From NCBI RefSeq assembly GCF_008369195.1, contig NZ_VOBC01000001.1, forward strand, positions 1,984,001-2,048,000: a DNA stretch of 64,000 nucleotides. The letters are read 5' to 3'. How positions within the stretch are numbered: position 1 is the stretch's first letter; each line of letters opens with the position of its first letter. This document shows, one piece after another, positions 9,496-17,108 of this stretch. The translations under genes and the position numbers were made by a program. The notes beneath the pieces were generated by a model. That model was not told the DNA's origin and did no database searches. It worked only from the letters and a program-made list of their open reading frames with translations. Source of the stretch: Sporosarcina sp. ANT_H38. Lineage in GTDB: Bacteria; Bacillota; Bacilli; Bacillales_A; Planococcaceae.

Positions 9496-9544
9496 ATAAT
9501 TCCTCCTTTGTACAACTTCGAGCAAATATGTATTACTTATTTTT

Positions 9545-9606
9545 TGATAAATCGGTTTACTAAATCGGTTTATCAAATTATATAATGAAAAGGCTTACAA
9601 AATCAA
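9545..9606 (-). promoter_or_regulatory. kdgK operon promoter with tandem LacI-type operators
   Basis: On the minus strand, TTGATT (9601-9606) and TATAAT (9577-9582) are 18 bp apart. Directly downstream lie two copies of the near-palindrome TAAATCGGTTTA at 9548-9559 and 9561-9572, a 13-bp step, so a bound repressor would cover the start site. A cre-like sequence, TTGTAAGCCTTTTCA, lies between -35 and -10 (9586-9600) but mismatches the cre core at one base. Confidence 0.75.
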
Positions 9607-9732
9607 GCATTAGTTTGTGAAATCTAAAAACTCGCTTTTTTTCCGATAGATTACGTCCAAACAGCTTGTAATTGCATGCAAAGATTCGCTAATTGAATCG
9701 GCACGCAAGCACTCCCTTTTAATTGAGCATTG

Positions 9733-9773
9733 AAAAAAGCATGACCCTCTTAGTCAGAGGATCATGCTTTTTT
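9733..9773 (-). terminator. Terminator behind the broken symporter gene
   Basis: AAAAAAGCATGA pairs with TCATGCTTTTTT around a second short stem (CCTC/GAGG). It has T-runs in both directions and lies 33 bp after the natural end of the symporter fragment. Confidence 0.75.
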
Positions 9774-9805
9774 CGTGCTATACGTTGCTTACTATAGCTA
9801 ATTTC

Positions 9806-10852
9806 TTATACGTTTACGCTAGTTTTACCGATTTCCGCAAGATATTTCTTTTCCTTGTCAGTTCAAATCGGCCTTCCCATTTAGACATTACAACAGCTGC
9901 TAGTGAGTTACCCACTACATTGACAACTGTTCTTGCCATATCTAGAATTCTGTCGATTCCTGCGATGAAGGCAAGACCTTCAACTGGAATCCCTACAGTT
10001 CCAAGTGTCGCCAGTAGGACAACGAAAGAAACTCCTGGTACACCCGCTATCCCTTTAGATGTAATCATAAGTACTACCATCAATGTGATTTGTTGCATAA
10101 TACTTAATTCGATTCCATACATCTGCGCAATGAAAATCGCTGCGAGTGCTTGATAAAGCGTAGATCCATCTAGGTTAAATGAATAACCTGTCGGAATGAC
10201 AAAGGAAACAATGTCTTTTGGACAACCGAATCTCTCCATCTTCTCCATCACTTTCGGTAATACCGTTTCAGAACTAGACGTGGTATAAGCTAACAATAAT
10301 TCATCTTTCAACACTTGGATAAGATGGAAAACACTCGTCCCACACATTTTTGCAATAGCCCCTAAAACAACGACTATAAAGAACGCCATAACTGAGTACA
10401 CTAGGATGAGTAATTTCCCTAGTGGAATTAAGGATTCCAGCCCGAATTTTGAAACTGTTACGCCGATTAAAGCAAACACGCCAAAAGGGGCAAACTTCAT
10501 AATAATATTCGTTACCCAGAACATTGCATCTGCCGTTCCTTGGAAGAAAGCAAGTACTGGTTCACCCCTCTTACCAATTGCTGCAATCCCTAAACCGAAT
10601 AGGACAGAGAAGAAAATAATAGCAAGCATATCGCCCTCTGCCATCGCTTGGATAATATTGCTCGGTACAATGTTTACAATAATGTCCATAAAGCCATGAT
10701 TCGAAACTTCTTCAGTTGTTTGTACGTATTGCGAAATATCCCCTTTTTCCATTGTGGATATATCCAAACCTACGCCTGGTTTAAATATATTCGCTGCTAG
10801 TAATCCAACGATAATCGATGCGTTGACAATAAGTAGCGCATCAGATGCTCCG
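9806..10852 (-). pseudogene. Truncated dicarboxylate/glutamate:cation symporter (GltT/DctA family)
   Basis: The remnant covers about 345 residues of a family of roughly 420. It runs from a segment reading LLAANIFKPGVGL through the hairpin serines YTTSSSETVLPKV, the NLDGSTLYQ motif and the GVPGVSFVVLLATL segment. The first two transmembrane helices are missing, and the 5' end joins another gene out of frame near 10850. A second lesion near 9855 is a one-base shift: the original frame would end as TDKEKKYLAEIGKTSVNV at 9806, whereas the current frame ends at 9814. An internal ATG at 10767 could start a 317-residue protein, but it would lack the first helices, so function is unlikely. Confidence 0.8.
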
Positions 10853-11228
10853 CGCTATTGCCGATGAACTCGAAGTATGGTTCTATTTTAATAATGCTAA
10901 ATCCGATCGCAAATAATACATAATACACGAATGCTGGCAGGTGATTATGTAAACTTGTCCAAAAAGAAATAGTCTCATTCGTTAGATCGCCATAAAGACG
11001 AAAACAAACAACTGTTATTCCCGTGATGAAACCCGTTCGTATCATAGGAATGGAAGGTCGTATAAGAATAAGTAAAAAGAACGTAATACTTCCTAATCCG
11101 AAACGGAAATTCTCCCCGTTGAAAGGAATCACTTTAATTTCACTGGCAACCGCGGTCAATAATGCGATTACAACGTAAGAGACACCAGTGGTTCCAATAC
11201 TATTTTTAAGTTTAGTTATAGACAACAT
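10850..11228 (-). pseudogene. 5' fragment of a membrane sensor-like gene fused to the symporter remnant
   Basis: An intact start (ATG at 11228 behind AAAAGGAG) opens about 125 residues with four or five hydrophobic segments, including PFNGENFRFGLGSITFFLLI and YVVIALLTAVASEIKVIPF. This resembles the N-terminal membrane part of YcbA/GlnK-type sensor kinases, a low-certainty match. No kinase domain follows: after GNSAEH the frame runs into symporter DNA and stops at 10797. A deletion has probably joined two formerly neighbouring genes, a sensor and the transporter it regulated. Confidence 0.55.
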
Positions 11229-11425
11229 TAATTTCTCCTTTTATGTCCTATCACACTTTTTGTTTACGTTTATTATCAACCTATTACTGCTATTTGAAAT
11301 AAGGTGAATTTTACCACACCAAAAAAAGCCCACCTAATTCGTTTTTTTGACGTTGGTTATTTCTTCAATTTGCAGTTGTGTTTTTTTGTATTTTGGGAAC
11401 ACTAAAGCTTACTGGAGGAAATATA

Positions 11426-11698
11426 ATGGCTCGCACTAATAGAATTTTAGTACCCGGTCCACAACAAGCGTCAGATCGATTGAAAGCGCGCGTCATACCA
11501 GTCCATCATTACGACAAGAATTAACCTGCACCTGCTAACTTAGATTTCGAAAGCACGGAGGAACTAGGTATTCCACTAGCGAAGGCCTGTAACGGAAAAC
11601 TGACGTCGGAAAAGGCGGGGAAAGTTGTCGGATCTATTAGTGGTAATATAGCGCAAGAACAGATGAGGATGACGCAAGAACAAATGGCAAAGAAATGA
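11426..11698 (+). pseudogene. Alpha/beta-type small acid-soluble spore protein gene with an in-frame stop
   Basis: ATG at 11426 behind GGAGG opens MARTNRILVPGPQQASDRLK, the usual N terminus of alpha/beta SASPs. TAA interrupts at 11522-11524 (codon 33). The same frame then continues without a shift through ELGIPLAKACNGKLTSEKAG to TGA at 11696, giving 90 residues in all. SASPs coat spore DNA in the A-like form and are cut by the GPR protease at germination. The Gly-rich core AGKIGG reads AGKVVG and GYNG reads ACNG, so key residues have also drifted. This looks like a decaying paralogue. A sequencing error at the stop would not explain the drift. Confidence 0.75.
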
Positions 11699-11742
11699 AT
11701 CTAACGCTTGTCCCGCAACCCATGGGATAGTGTATTAATTTC

Positions 11743-11931
11743 TTGGACGATTTACCACGTTTGTTGAATCGTTCCGTGCAATGAGTGGACACTCCATCTC
11801 GTTCGTTGGACACATTAATATTATGGTTAGACACTTCACCGCCTTCGTTGAACAGTTCGGTACAATGGTTGGACACTCTCCCCCGTTCGTTGGACACTTC
11901 AACATAACGGTTAGACTATTCGGTTACGAGG
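11743..11931. repeat. Array of nine imperfect 21-bp units
   Basis: Nine contiguous 21-bp units run from 11743, most beginning TTGGACAC or TTGAAC, for example TTGGACACTCTCCCCCGTTCG minus its last base at 11869. Units 2-5 and 6-9 correspond pairwise, giving an 84-bp higher-order period, and an alternating 42-bp pattern is also visible. It lies between the converging SASP remnant and yqkK. Frames are open on both strands because the period is a multiple of three; no ribosome binding site supports translation. Confidence 0.75.
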
Positions 11932-11973
11932 CATCTAGAAAAGCACCAGCCAAATCTCAGCCGGTGCAACCTT

Positions 11974-12225
11974 TTAAAACTTCGATCCAGTATCTCCAAA
12001 CTCTTTGAGTAGTTCGCCAAAACTTTTGTTTTTCTCACGTTCTTTGCGTTCCTGACGCAGTTGCTCTTGACGTTCCTCTTCTTTCGTCTCCTCGGCAGCA
12101 GACAATGCCTTTTTTGCCGCTTTCAATTTTTCAAGAATATCATCATCAAGTGCATCGGAAAAAATCGAGCCTTCGTTTTCTCTTTTTTTCGGCTGTGGTG
12201 CGTTTTGTTTACGTTTTTTCGCCAT
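11974..12225 (-). CDS. yqkK: YqkK-like small charged protein (DUF3886)
   Basis: An 83-residue, highly charged protein without membrane segments. It has a basic N terminus (MAKKRKQ), then DDDILEKLKAAKKAL, a Glu/Arg/Gln-rich helical stretch that may form a coiled coil, and the closing SFGELLKEF motif that marks the DUF3886 family of Bacillales. No function is known to me. ATG at 12225 is preceded by AGGTG; a GTG three codons earlier is also possible. It follows the thiolase gene by about 20 bp on the same strand and probably shares its transcript. Confidence 0.75.
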   Translation of the reverse strand: MAKKRKQNAPQPKKRENEGSIFSDALDDDILEKLKAAKKALSAAEETKEEERQEQLRQERKEREKNKSFGELLKEFGDTGSKF

Positions 12226-12244
12226 TCTTTTCACCTACTTTCCT

Positions 12245-13429
12245 TTATGGTCGCGTAACGATAGTTGCGACGCCTTGTCCCCCACCTATGCATAGCGTGG
12301 CAAGTCCAGATTTCACATCACGACGTTTCATTTCATGAAGAAGCGTAACTAAGATGCGTGCCCCACTAGCGCCGATTGGATGGCCAAGTGCAATTGCACC
12401 ACCATTGACATTAAGTTTTGACGCGTCAAATTCAAGTTCTTTGCCGACTGCAATTGACTGTGCAGCGAATGCCTCATTAGCTTCAATTAAATCAATTTCG
12501 GATAGTTGCATATTTGCTTTTGTGAGTGCTTTTTTAACTGCTTCCACAGGACCCAGACCCATAATAGAGGGATCTACACCTGCATTACCATTAGCTACGA
12601 TTGTTGCCAATGGCGTCAGGCCAAGTTCGTCTGCTTTTTCTTTCGACATTATAACGAATGCTGCTGCACCGTCGTTAATGCCCGAAGCATTTCCTGCTGT
12701 TACACTGCCATCTTTTTTGAATGCCGGTCGCAATTTACCGAGCTTGTCTGCAGTTGTTCCAGCTTTAACGTATTCATCTTTATCGAAAAGGATAGGATCG
12801 CCTTTACGCTGTGGAATTTCAATCGCAACGATTTCTTCTGAGAAAGTCCCGGCTTCGATTGCTGCCGCCGCTTTTTGTTGTGATGCTGCTGAAAATGCAT
12901 CTTGCTCTTCACGTGTAATTGAATAATTATCACAAAGATTTTCCGCAGTGATGCCCATATGATAATCATTAAATGCACACCAAAGTCCATCTGAAATCAT
13001 ACTGTCTATAATTTTTTGGTCCCCCATTTTAAAACCTTCTCGGCCATTCTTCATTATGTATGGGGCTTGACTCATATTCTCCATACCGCCTGCAACAATA
13101 ATATCCGCATCTCCTGCAATAATTGCTTGACGTGCAAGATGCACAGCTTTCAAACCAGAACCGCATACTTTGTTAATTGTCAAAGTCGGAACGGTAACAG
13201 GTAGCCCCGCTTTGATGGCAGCTTGCCGCGCCGGGTTTTGTCCGAGCCCTGCTTGCAATACATTACCCATGATAACTTCGTCAACGTTCTCAGGCGCCAC
13301 CCCAGCGCGTTTTAATGCCTCTTTGATGACTATTGCACCAAGATCTGTTGCCGGTATATCTTTTAATGAACCTAGAAACGATCCAATTGCAGAACGAACT
13401 GCACTGATGATTACGACTTCTTTTGACAT
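12245..13429 (-). CDS. Acetyl-CoA C-acetyltransferase (thiolase)
   Basis: A 394-residue thiolase with the acylated Cys89 in [10 protein letters not shown], the NEAFAAQ loop, the [10 protein letters not shown] histidine motif and the C-terminal catalytic cysteine in CIGGGQG. It interconverts two acetyl-CoA and acetoacetyl-CoA + CoA, in the cytosol. The start is the ATG at 13429 behind GGGGAG; the frame extends upstream to 13480 without a ribosome binding site. It diverges from an HMG-CoA lyase gene over a 76-bp gap. The lyase releases acetoacetate and acetyl-CoA, so a joint role in leucine or ketone-body breakdown is likely. Confidence 0.93.
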   Translation of the reverse strand: MSKEVVIISAVRSAIGSFLGSLKDIPATDLGAIVIKEALKRAGVAPENVDEVIMGNVLQAGLGQNPARQAAIKAGLPVTVPTLTINKVCGSGLKAVHLARQAIIAGDADIIVAGGMENMSQAPYIMKNGREGFKMGDQKIIDSMISDGLWCAFNDYHMGITAENLCDNYSITREEQDAFSAASQQKAAAAIEAGTFSEEIVAIEIPQRKGDPILFDKDEYVKAGTTADKLGKLRPAFKKDGSVTAGNASGINDGAAAFVIMSKEKADELGLTPLATIVANGNAGVDPSIMGLGPVEAVKKALTKANMQLSEIDLIEANEAFAAQSIAVGKELEFDASKLNVNGGAIALGHPIGASGARILVTLLHEMKRRDVKSGLATLCIGGGQGVATIVTRP

Positions 13430-13505
13430 AACTTTCTCCCCATTCCCTTTTTTAGGTTGCCTGTATATGCATCCCTTCATTACAATATACTAGAGGAGGG
13501 ATGAT

Positions 13506-14408
13506 ATGTTCATTTTACCAAACAACGTTACAATTATCGAGGTCGGACCACGCGATGGGCTACAAAACGAAAAGAAACATGTCGATGAAAACGACAAGCT
13601 AGCATTTATTGAAGCTTTACAAGGTGCTGGCATTCTCGAAATGGAGTTGACTTCGTTTGTATCACCAAAATGGGTACCGCAAATGGCGGATGCAAAAACA
13701 ATTGTAGAAAAGTCAAAAAAAGTCGGTAGACAATTTGTCCTTGCACCGAATGACAAAGGTGCAGAGCTTGCAATTGAAGCGGGTGCTCAAAGTATTGCTG
13801 TGTTCGTTGGGGTGAGCAATACATTTAACATGAAAAATATTAATCGTTCAACAGACGATAGCGTCGATGCGCTTGAATCCGTATTTGCGAAATTAAAAAT
13901 AAATGGCATTTTTATTCGTGTTTGTATTTCAACTGCGTTTTATTGTCCGTATGAAGGGAAGATAGGGATAGAGGATGTTGTCGCACTTTGTAAACGATTT
14001 GTCGCTATGGGAGCGCATGAACTGAGTGTTGCGGATACGATTGGAAAAGCAAATCCCCGTGAAAGTTATGAGTTGTTTAAGACGTTAAAGGAGGAGTTTC
14101 CCGACGTACTGTTGACAGCTCATTTCCACGATACGCGTAAAATGGCGATAGCAAATATTTTTGCTGCGATGCAAGCGGGGATCGACCGTTTCGATACGTC
14201 TGCAGGCGGCTTAGGAGGCTGTCCATTCGCTCCTGGAGCAACAGGTAATGTAGCAACGGAAGATGTAGTTAGCATGCTCGATACGCTCGGCATCGAAACC
14301 GGTGTTGACGTAAATAAAGTTTGTCAAGCAGTCCAAGTGATTGCGCCGCATGTATCACGGCCAATTGATACAGGTATGTACAGATTGTTCGAAAACAATC
14401 GACTGTAA
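13506..14408 (+). CDS. Hydroxymethylglutaryl-CoA lyase
   Basis: A 300-residue TIM-barrel lyase of the HMGL-like family. It has the N-terminal VGPRDGLQNE metal-site motif, ADTIGKA, the HFHDTR histidines, and GLGGCPFAPGATGNVATED with the active-site cysteine. It splits HMG-CoA into acetoacetate and acetyl-CoA, the last step of leucine breakdown (B. subtilis YngG). GAGGAGGG precedes the ATG. A possible promoter (TTGCCT at 13457, TACAAT at 13481, 18 bp apart) would leave a very short leader. The other leucine-degradation genes are not next to it. yqkD follows. Confidence 0.92.
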   Translation: MFILPNNVTIIEVGPRDGLQNEKKHVDENDKLAFIEALQGAGILEMELTSFVSPKWVPQMADAKTIVEKSKKVGRQFVLAPNDKGAELAIEAGAQSIAVFVGVSNTFNMKNINRSTDDSVDALESVFAKLKINGIFIRVCISTAFYCPYEGKIGIEDVVALCKRFVAMGAHELSVADTIGKANPRESYELFKTLKEEFPDVLLTAHFHDTRKMAIANIFAAMQAGIDRFDTSAGGLGGCPFAPGATGNVATEDVVSMLDTLGIETGVDVNKVCQAVQVIAPHVSRPIDTGMYRLFENNRL

Positions 14409-14423
14409 AAGGAGTTGAGTGGT

Positions 14424-15350
14424 TTGAAACGGCGGGTTCTTTATATAACCGGTGTAATTTCCAGTGTTATTACAGCGTTACTGACAATCTTCGGATTTCT
14501 CGCAACGAATCGGCTGATGTTTTTAAAAATGAAGGATTCCGAATTTATTTTGGAACGTGAAATTATTTCGAAACGATTTGATGAACATTGGTATCAAACA
14601 GTGCGTAAAGATGATATTTGGATTGAGTCACCAAACGGTTATCTATTGAAAGCGATATTTCTGAAACCACTTGAAACGGCAAAAACAGTGATTGTCTGCC
14701 ATGGTGTAACAGAAAATAAAATCAATTCGATAAAATATGCCCGTCTTTTTGAACGGCTTGGCTATAATTCTGTCGTCTATGATCATCGGCGGCATGGGGA
14801 CTCTGGAGGAAAAACGACGAGTTTCGGTTTTTATGAAAAGACTGATTTACAGGTAATTGTCCATGCAATACGCGAACGCATCGGAAAGCGAGCATTGCTT
14901 GGTATCCACGGCGAGTCAATGGGGGCTGCAACGACTATATTATATGCGGGGACATTTGTGGATGAAGCAGATTTTCATATCGCCGATTGCCCATTTTCAG
15001 ATTTTTCTGAACAGATTCTTCATATTTTGCGAAAAAACACGCCTATCCGAACAGCGATGGCGCTAAGAATTGCGAATGTTTTCCTCAAAATGCGTGATGG
15101 CTATACCTTGAACCTGGTCTCTCCCAGAGAAGTCGTCAAAAATATTTCAAAACCCGTCCTTTTCATACACAGTATGGAAGATGATTTCATACTCCCCTAT
15201 ATGACAGTGGAATTGTATGAAGCGAAAAAAGGCGACAAAATGTTGAAGCTCTTTCAAAAGGGCGCTCATTCCAAGTCGTTCAATGATAATCCGGTACAAT
15301 ACGAAAAAACTGTACAGGAATTCCTAGATCGGTTCGGATTTAGAAATTAA
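14424..15350 (+). CDS. yqkD: YqkD-like alpha/beta hydrolase, membrane-anchored
   Basis: A 308-residue protein. One hydrophobic helix at about residues 5-28 is followed by an alpha/beta-hydrolase domain with VCHGVTENK (oxyanion region), the nucleophile elbow GIHGESMGA, an acidic residue in HSMEDDFI and a His in KGAHSKSF. This is the YqkD family of Bacillales, serine hydrolases of unknown substrate, probably facing outwards on the membrane. The start is TTG at 14424, 9 bp after GGAG; a TTG at 14415 would touch the ribosome binding site. It follows the HMG-CoA lyase gene closely and is probably cotranscribed. Confidence 0.8.
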   Translation: MKRRVLYITGVISSVITALLTIFGFLATNRLMFLKMKDSEFILEREIISKRFDEHWYQTVRKDDIWIESPNGYLLKAIFLKPLETAKTVIVCHGVTENKINSIKYARLFERLGYNSVVYDHRRHGDSGGKTTSFGFYEKTDLQVIVHAIRERIGKRALLGIHGESMGAATTILYAGTFVDEADFHIADCPFSDFSEQILHILRKNTPIRTAMALRIANVFLKMRDGYTLNLVSPREVVKNISKPVLFIHSMEDDFILPYMTVELYEAKKGDKMLKLFQKGAHSKSFNDNPVQYEKTVQEFLDRFGFRN

Positions 15351-15454
15351 AAAAACCATCTATTATAAGCTATCGAACCGCCCCCCGAATTTCGGACACC
15401 TTGAAAAAGACCCGATATTCGGGATTTTTATATACAAATATGGTATTTCTCGTC

Positions 15455-15807
15455 CTCGACCAATCATATACTCGTGCGAACCAAACATATACGCCTCTCG
15501 ACCAATCATATACTCGTACGAACCGATCATAAACACCTCTCGACCAATCATATACTCGTGCGAACCGATCATAAACACCTCTCGACCAATCATATACTCG
15601 TACGAACCGATCATAAACACCTCTCGACCAATCATATACTCGTGCAAACCGATTATATACGCCTCTCGACCAATCATATACTCGTGCAAAACGATCATAA
15701 ACACCTCTCGACCAATCGTATACTCGTGCGAACCGATCATAAACACCTCTCGACCAATCATATACTCGTGCGAACCGATCATAAACGTAGCTCGACCAAT
15801 CATATCG
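15455..15807. repeat. Array of eight 42-bp units (2 x 21 bp) plus a partial ninth
   Basis: Units start with CTCGACCAATCATATACTCG at 15455 and every 42 bp to 15749, and a partial unit ends at 15807. Each 42-mer consists of two related 21-bp halves sharing the core ACC.ATCATA.AC (13 of 21 positions). Units differ at only a few bases. It lies between converging yqkD and yneF genes. Both strands are open because the period is divisible by three; the minus frame would read MIGREVF/MIGSHEY heptads, but no ribosome binding site precedes it. The rest of the 684-bp gap holds the yneF terminator and no gene. Confidence 0.85.
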
Positions 15808-15857
15808 CTAAGCGTTAACTTATATTTAACAAGAAATCCAATAAATCTCCAGGCAAC

Positions 15858-15900
15858 AAAAAAACCATCTTCCCTGTCAAGTCTTTAACAGAAAAAATGG
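15858..15900 (-). terminator. Terminator of yneF
   Basis: On the minus strand a 13-bp stem with several G-T pairs (CCATTTTTTCTGT with ACAGGGAAGATGG) is followed by seven T residues. It lies about 135 bp after the yneF stop codon. Confidence 0.6.
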
Positions 15901-16034
15901 CTTATTAAGTGATTGGTATAAAGTTTAAGTAATCCGAGTAAATTTCAAGTGAAAGAGTAACCTATGTATGAAACCTTGCAGGCTTTCCTTTTCACGAATC
16001 CTTTACAACCCCAGTAATATCGGGTATCAAATAA

Positions 16035-16277
16035 TTACTTTTTAACCTTTTTTTCCTTTTTGTCACTTACTTTGTTCATTTGGTTCATCATTTGATTGAT
16101 TTTTTTCTGCGAGGGTTTTTGCCCCATTTGCATCATCATCATACGTAACATCTCTTCATTAATCGGCGGGTTATCTTTCAAATATTTCATCATATATTGA
16201 CGTGCAATGAAAAATCCGAGGGCCACACCTGCTAATAGCGCGACGATGATCAAAACGATCCACCATACAGTAGTCAT
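16035..16277 (-). CDS. yneF: YneF-family small membrane protein (UPF0154)
   Basis: An 80-residue protein with one N-terminal transmembrane helix ([19 protein letters not shown]), then a Met-rich cytoplasmic segment ([21 protein letters not shown]) and a lysine-rich tail. This is the whole UPF0154 pattern. Function is unknown. GAGG precedes the ATG. It lies downstream of sirA and tkt in the order seen in B. subtilis. About 200 bp and a weak terminator-like hairpin separate it from sirA, so it may have its own promoter. Confidence 0.88.
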   Translation of the reverse strand: MTTVWWIVLIIVALLAGVALGFFIARQYMMKYLKDNPPINEEMLRMMMMQMGQKPSQKKINQMMNQMNKVSDKKEKKVKK

Positions 16278-16418
16278 CCGCTATACCTCCTCTACTTCAG
16301 TTATTCGATTTTACTCTAACATGATGGATTATACAACATTGCACTAGTGAATAGCAATGGACCTATATTAAATAATCTAATCAACGCATAATAGAGTTTC
16401 CCACTTCATACAATTTGA

Positions 16419-16465
16419 ACAGACAAATAGACCCTAATTGTAAGGTTTGGGCCATTTTTGTCTGT
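16419..16465 (-). terminator. Possible sirA terminator
   Basis: ACAGACAAA (16419-16427) pairs with TTTGTCTGT (16457-16465), with an inner CCC/GGG pair. The downstream T-run on the minus strand is weak, so termination efficiency is uncertain. Confidence 0.4.
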
Positions 16466-16481
16466 CCATATTATTACTATT

Positions 16482-16931
16482 TCAAAGATATGTAGCTTCT
16501 TCGTATGCACGAAAATCCGTTGTTTTAACTGGTTTCAGCCATCCCCATTCCCCATAACCGTCCATGACAGCGAAGAAACGATCAGCCGCCCCAGATAATG
16601 CAACAAACAAATCTAAATCCAGCATGCGGGATCCGTCACAAAATACATTAAGTGAATACGATGAAAGCGAGATATGGATAGATCCTTTGACAGGATGCGT
16701 CAATTTGTATTCCCCATTTCGGGATTCAATCGACGTGAATCCTTCGCCTAGGTTTGCAATAATAGCTTCATCAATCATTTTTTCTTCAAGCCTGTCACAT
16801 AAGTAATGTACTTCAGGCATACAATTATTCTTCTGCTCGTCTTCTTTTAAAAGGTCATACAAAAGCCGTTCACGTCCAATGATGAATGGCTGGTACATTT
16901 CTTTCACTTTATATATTCCGTATGATCGCAA
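16482..16931 (-). CDS. sirA: Sporulation inhibitor of replication SirA
   Basis: A 149-residue soluble protein matching SirA (YneE) in length, in its N terminus (YGIYKVKE and FIIGRERLLYDLL, like B. subtilis YFGRESVMFEL) and in its C-terminal GWLKPVK motif. SirA is made under Spo0A control and binds DnaA domain I to stop new rounds of replication when sporulation starts. The start is TTG at 16931, 8 bp after GGGGG; two GTG codons just upstream lie inside the ribosome binding site. Gene order tkt-sirA-yneF is as in B. subtilis. The middle of the protein is divergent, which is usual for this family. Confidence 0.85.
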   Translation of the reverse strand: MRSYGIYKVKEMYQPFIIGRERLLYDLLKEDEQKNNCMPEVHYLCDRLEEKMIDEAIIANLGEGFTSIESRNGEYKLTHPVKGSIHISLSSYSLNVFCDGSRMLDLDLFVALSGAADRFFAVMDGYGEWGWLKPVKTTDFRAYEEATYL

Positions 16932-17057
16932 TATCACCACCCCCTAAAGATAATCCTACATGGTTTGATTTAAAAAGGGTGTCATATTGCGGAATAGAAC
17001 AGCACTTTTATTGTCGGAAAATATGGATAACTGAAGATTCTGTCAAGATATTCAAAA

Positions 17058-17101
17058 AAGCAGTCCGTTTGTCAAAAACTCCTCGACAAACGGGACTGCT
17101 T
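17058..17101 (-). terminator. Terminator of tkt
   Basis: AAGCAGTCCGTTTGTC pairs with GACAAACGGGACTGCTT, with one bulged G, and six T residues follow on the minus strand. A strong rho-independent terminator 8 bp after the tkt stop. Confidence 0.85.
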
Positions 17102-17108
17102 CATTTTT

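Noticed and set aside
13457..13486. A promoter of the HMG-CoA lyase gene (TTGCCT-18-TACAAT)
   Set aside because: The spacing is acceptable, but the start site would fall inside the ribosome binding site, leaving almost no leader. Not listed as a feature.
15363..15803. A 146-codon minus-strand frame of MIGREVF/MIGSHEY heptads, and a 114-codon plus-strand frame, across the 42-bp array
   Set aside because: Both strands are open because the period is a multiple of three. Neither frame has a ribosome binding site and the peptides have no credible composition or homologue known to me.
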